64,000 nt of DNA from Aeromonas popoffii (GTDB taxonomy: Bacteria > Pseudomonadota > Gammaproteobacteria > Enterobacterales > Aeromonadaceae): NCBI RefSeq assembly GCF_000820025.1, contig NZ_CDBI01000047.1, forward strand, positions 1 to 64,000, given 5' to 3'. Position 1 is the stretch's first letter. Each line of letters begins with the position of its first letter. Of this stretch, positions 62,529-64,000 are shown piece by piece. Under the pieces are notes generated by a model that did no database searches, was not told the DNA's origin, and saw nothing but the letters and a program-made list of their open reading frames with translations. Made by a program: the position numbers and the translations under genes.

Positions 62529-64000
62529 ATGAACGGCGCGCAGTTTTTGGTACAGGCTCTCAAGAAACAGGGTGTGACCCAGGTGTTTGGTTACCCGGGC
62601 GGAGCCATCATGCCGGTCTACGACGCCCTGTATGACGGGGGTCTTGCCCATCAGCTCTGCCGCCACGAGCAGGGGGCCGCCATGGCGGCGGTGGGTTATG
62701 CCCGCGCCTCCGGTCAGGTGGGGGTCTGCATCGCCACCTCGGGCCCGGGCGCCACCAATCTGGTGACCGGTCTGGCGGAGGCGCTGCTCGATTCCGTGCC
62801 GCTGGTGGCCATCAGCGGTCAGGTGCCCTGTTCCGCCATCGGCACCGATGCGTTTCAGGAAGTCGACGTGCTCGGCATGTCCCTCTCCTGCACCAAGCAC
62901 TCCTTCATGGTGACCGATGCCGCCGATCTGGGGCGTGTGCTGGCAGAAGCCTTCGCCATCGCCACCGAAGGGCGTCCGGGGCCTGTGTTGATCGATTTTC
63001 CCAAGGATGTGCAACTTGCTGCCGTGCTGGCCCAGAGCCCGCTGTTTGCGGTGGAAGAGCCAGAGGCGCTCAATCCCTCGGAGTTGACCGCTGCTCGCAC
63101 TCTGATCGCCGCTGCCGAGCGCCCGGTGCTCTACGTCGGTGGCGGGGTGGGCATGGCCAATGCCGATCAGCAACTGCGCGACTTTGCTGCCGTCACCGGC
63201 ATGCCTGCGGTCACTACCCTCAAGGGGATTGGTGCGCTCGATCCCGATAGCGCCGTTTATCTGGGCATGCTCGGCATGCACGGCACCAAGGCTGCCAACT
63301 ACGCGGTGCAGCAGTGCGATCTGCTGGTGGTGGTGGGAGCCCGTTTCGACGACAGGGTAACCGGCAAGCTGGAGGAGTTTGCCCCCGAGGCGAAAGTGAT
63401 CCATCTCGATGTGGACGCCGCCGAATTTGGCAAGCGCCGCGCCGCCGAGGTGGGTATCACTACGGATCTCAAGCTGGTGCTGCCAGCGCTTGGGCAGCCT
63501 CTCGCCATCGACCCATGGCGTGAGCACTGCGCGAACATGGCCCGTGAGTATGCCTTTCGCTATGACCATCCCGGTCAGCCTATCTATGCTCCGGCGCTGC
63601 TCAAGCAGCTCTCCGCCCGGCTGCCGGAGACCAGCGTGGTGGCCTGCGATGTGGGTCAGCACCAGATGTGGGTGGCCCAGCACATGCGCTTCACCAGTCC
63701 GCGCAATCACCTCTCCAGCGCGGGTCTTGGCACCATGGGGTTCGGTCTGCCCGCCGCCATCGGCGCCAAGATGTCTAGACCGGAGGATGAAGTGGTGCTG
63801 GTGAGCGGTGACGGCTCTTTCATGATGAACGTGCAGGAGCTCGGCACCATCCGCCGCGCCCAGCTCAAGGTGAAGATGGTGCTGCTGGATAATCAGCGCC
63901 TCGGCATGGTGCGTCAGTGGCAGGAGCTGTTTTTCGATGGCCGCTACAGCGAGACCATCCTCTCCGACAACCCCGATTTCGTCGCGCTGGCTGCCGCCTT
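62529..64000 (+). CDS. ilvG: Acetolactate synthase II large subunit IlvG (partial, cut by window end)
   Basis: The first 490 residues of a thiamine-diphosphate enzyme condensing pyruvate to acetolactate (or with 2-ketobutyrate) for valine, leucine and isoleucine. It shows the [14 protein letters not shown] start, the catalytic Glu in [31 protein letters not shown], the FAD-region [15 protein letters not shown] and the ThDP motif [14 protein letters not shown]. The family length is about 548, so only the tail is missing. No internal stop is seen here. ilvM, E, D and A should follow outside the window. Confidence 0.96.
   Translation, partial: MNGAQFLVQALKKQGVTQVFGYPGGAIMPVYDALYDGGLAHQLCRHEQGAAMAAVGYARASGQVGVCIATSGPGATNLVTGLAEALLDSVPLVAISGQVPCSAIGTDAFQEVDVLGMSLSCTKHSFMVTDAADLGRVLAEAFAIATEGRPGPVLIDFPKDVQLAAVLAQSPLFAVEEPEALNPSELTAARTLIAAAERPVLYVGGGVGMANADQQLRDFAAVTGMPAVTTLKGIGALDPDSAVYLGMLGMHGTKAANYAVQQCDLLVVVGARFDDRVTGKLEEFAPEAKVIHLDVDAAEFGKRRAAEVGITTDLKLVLPALGQPLAIDPWREHCANMAREYAFRYDHPGQPIYAPALLKQLSARLPETSVVACDVGQHQMWVAQHMRFTSPRNHLSSAGLGTMGFGLPAAIGAKMSRPEDEVVLVSGDGSFMMNVQELGTIRRAQLKVKMVLLDNQRLGMVRQWQELFFDGRYSETILSDNPDFVALAAA

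Noticed and set aside
1-64000. CRISPR array
   Set aside because: No regularly spaced repeats with unique spacers were seen; the hip operator array has only four short imperfect palindromes.

Overview
The window looks like a chromosomal segment of a GC-rich gammaproteobacterium, most likely Aeromonas or a close relative. This is inferred from the close protein similarity of Rep, CsdA/CsdE, TcdA, Tdh/Kbl, SrkA, DsbA, ComM and IlvL/IlvG to enterobacterial and vibrio-type proteins, together with gene orders such as rph-pyrE, yihD..srkA-dsbA and comM next to ilvLG. No 16S gene is present, so the genus is an inference.

Layout. (1) 1-11,050: tRNA-Asp, then housekeeping genes: tcdA with convergent csdA-csdE, the Rep helicase, a GGDEF/EAL protein, a cytochrome c5, the kbl-tdh threonine catabolic pair and a TetR regulator. 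(2) 11,190-20,340: a lipopolysaccharide core/O-antigen cluster with hldD, a fused glycosyltransferase/NodB deacetylase, an O-antigen ligase, GT4 and GT25 transferases and three GT9 (heptosyltransferase-type) proteins. The ligase and GT4 genes are visibly AT-rich. (3) 20,340-31,500: an accessory block with a hipBA toxin-antitoxin operon behind four regularly spaced operator-like sites, a type I restriction-modification operon (hsdR; hsdM-rhuM fragment-hsdS) and a SEC-C protein paired with an uncharacterised protein. (4) 31,750-47,600: core genes again: yicC, rph-pyrE, copA-cueR, a diguanylate cyclase, yihD, ccoG, srkA-dsbA, the NAD salvage genes pncB-pncA with their NrtR-type regulator, a DUF523/TudS protein and two YihG-type acyltransferases. 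(5) 47,734-62,144: comM cut in two by a 12.9 kb AT-rich element. (6) 62,344-64,000: ilvL leader, attenuator and the start of ilvG.

The comM element is the most striking feature. Its left end carries an overlapping operon of three large tyrosine-recombinase-type proteins plus a small TnpC-like protein. Its cargo is a PD-(D/E)xK-type nuclease gene overlapping a 1101-residue Ski2-like helicase gene, which resembles Hachiman (HamAB) phage defence. Two unrecognised genes follow on the same strand (a membrane/coiled-coil protein and a 152-residue protein), then a small Cys-rich gene on the opposite strand. Both ends carry copies of ATGTACATA, and the junctions share GGCA. Removing the element rebuilds an uninterrupted 504-codon comM frame.

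A second structural surprise is a 268 bp element with long terminal inverted repeats. It lies exactly between the rph stop codon and the pyrE attenuator, where it should break the translation-coupled attenuation known from E. coli.
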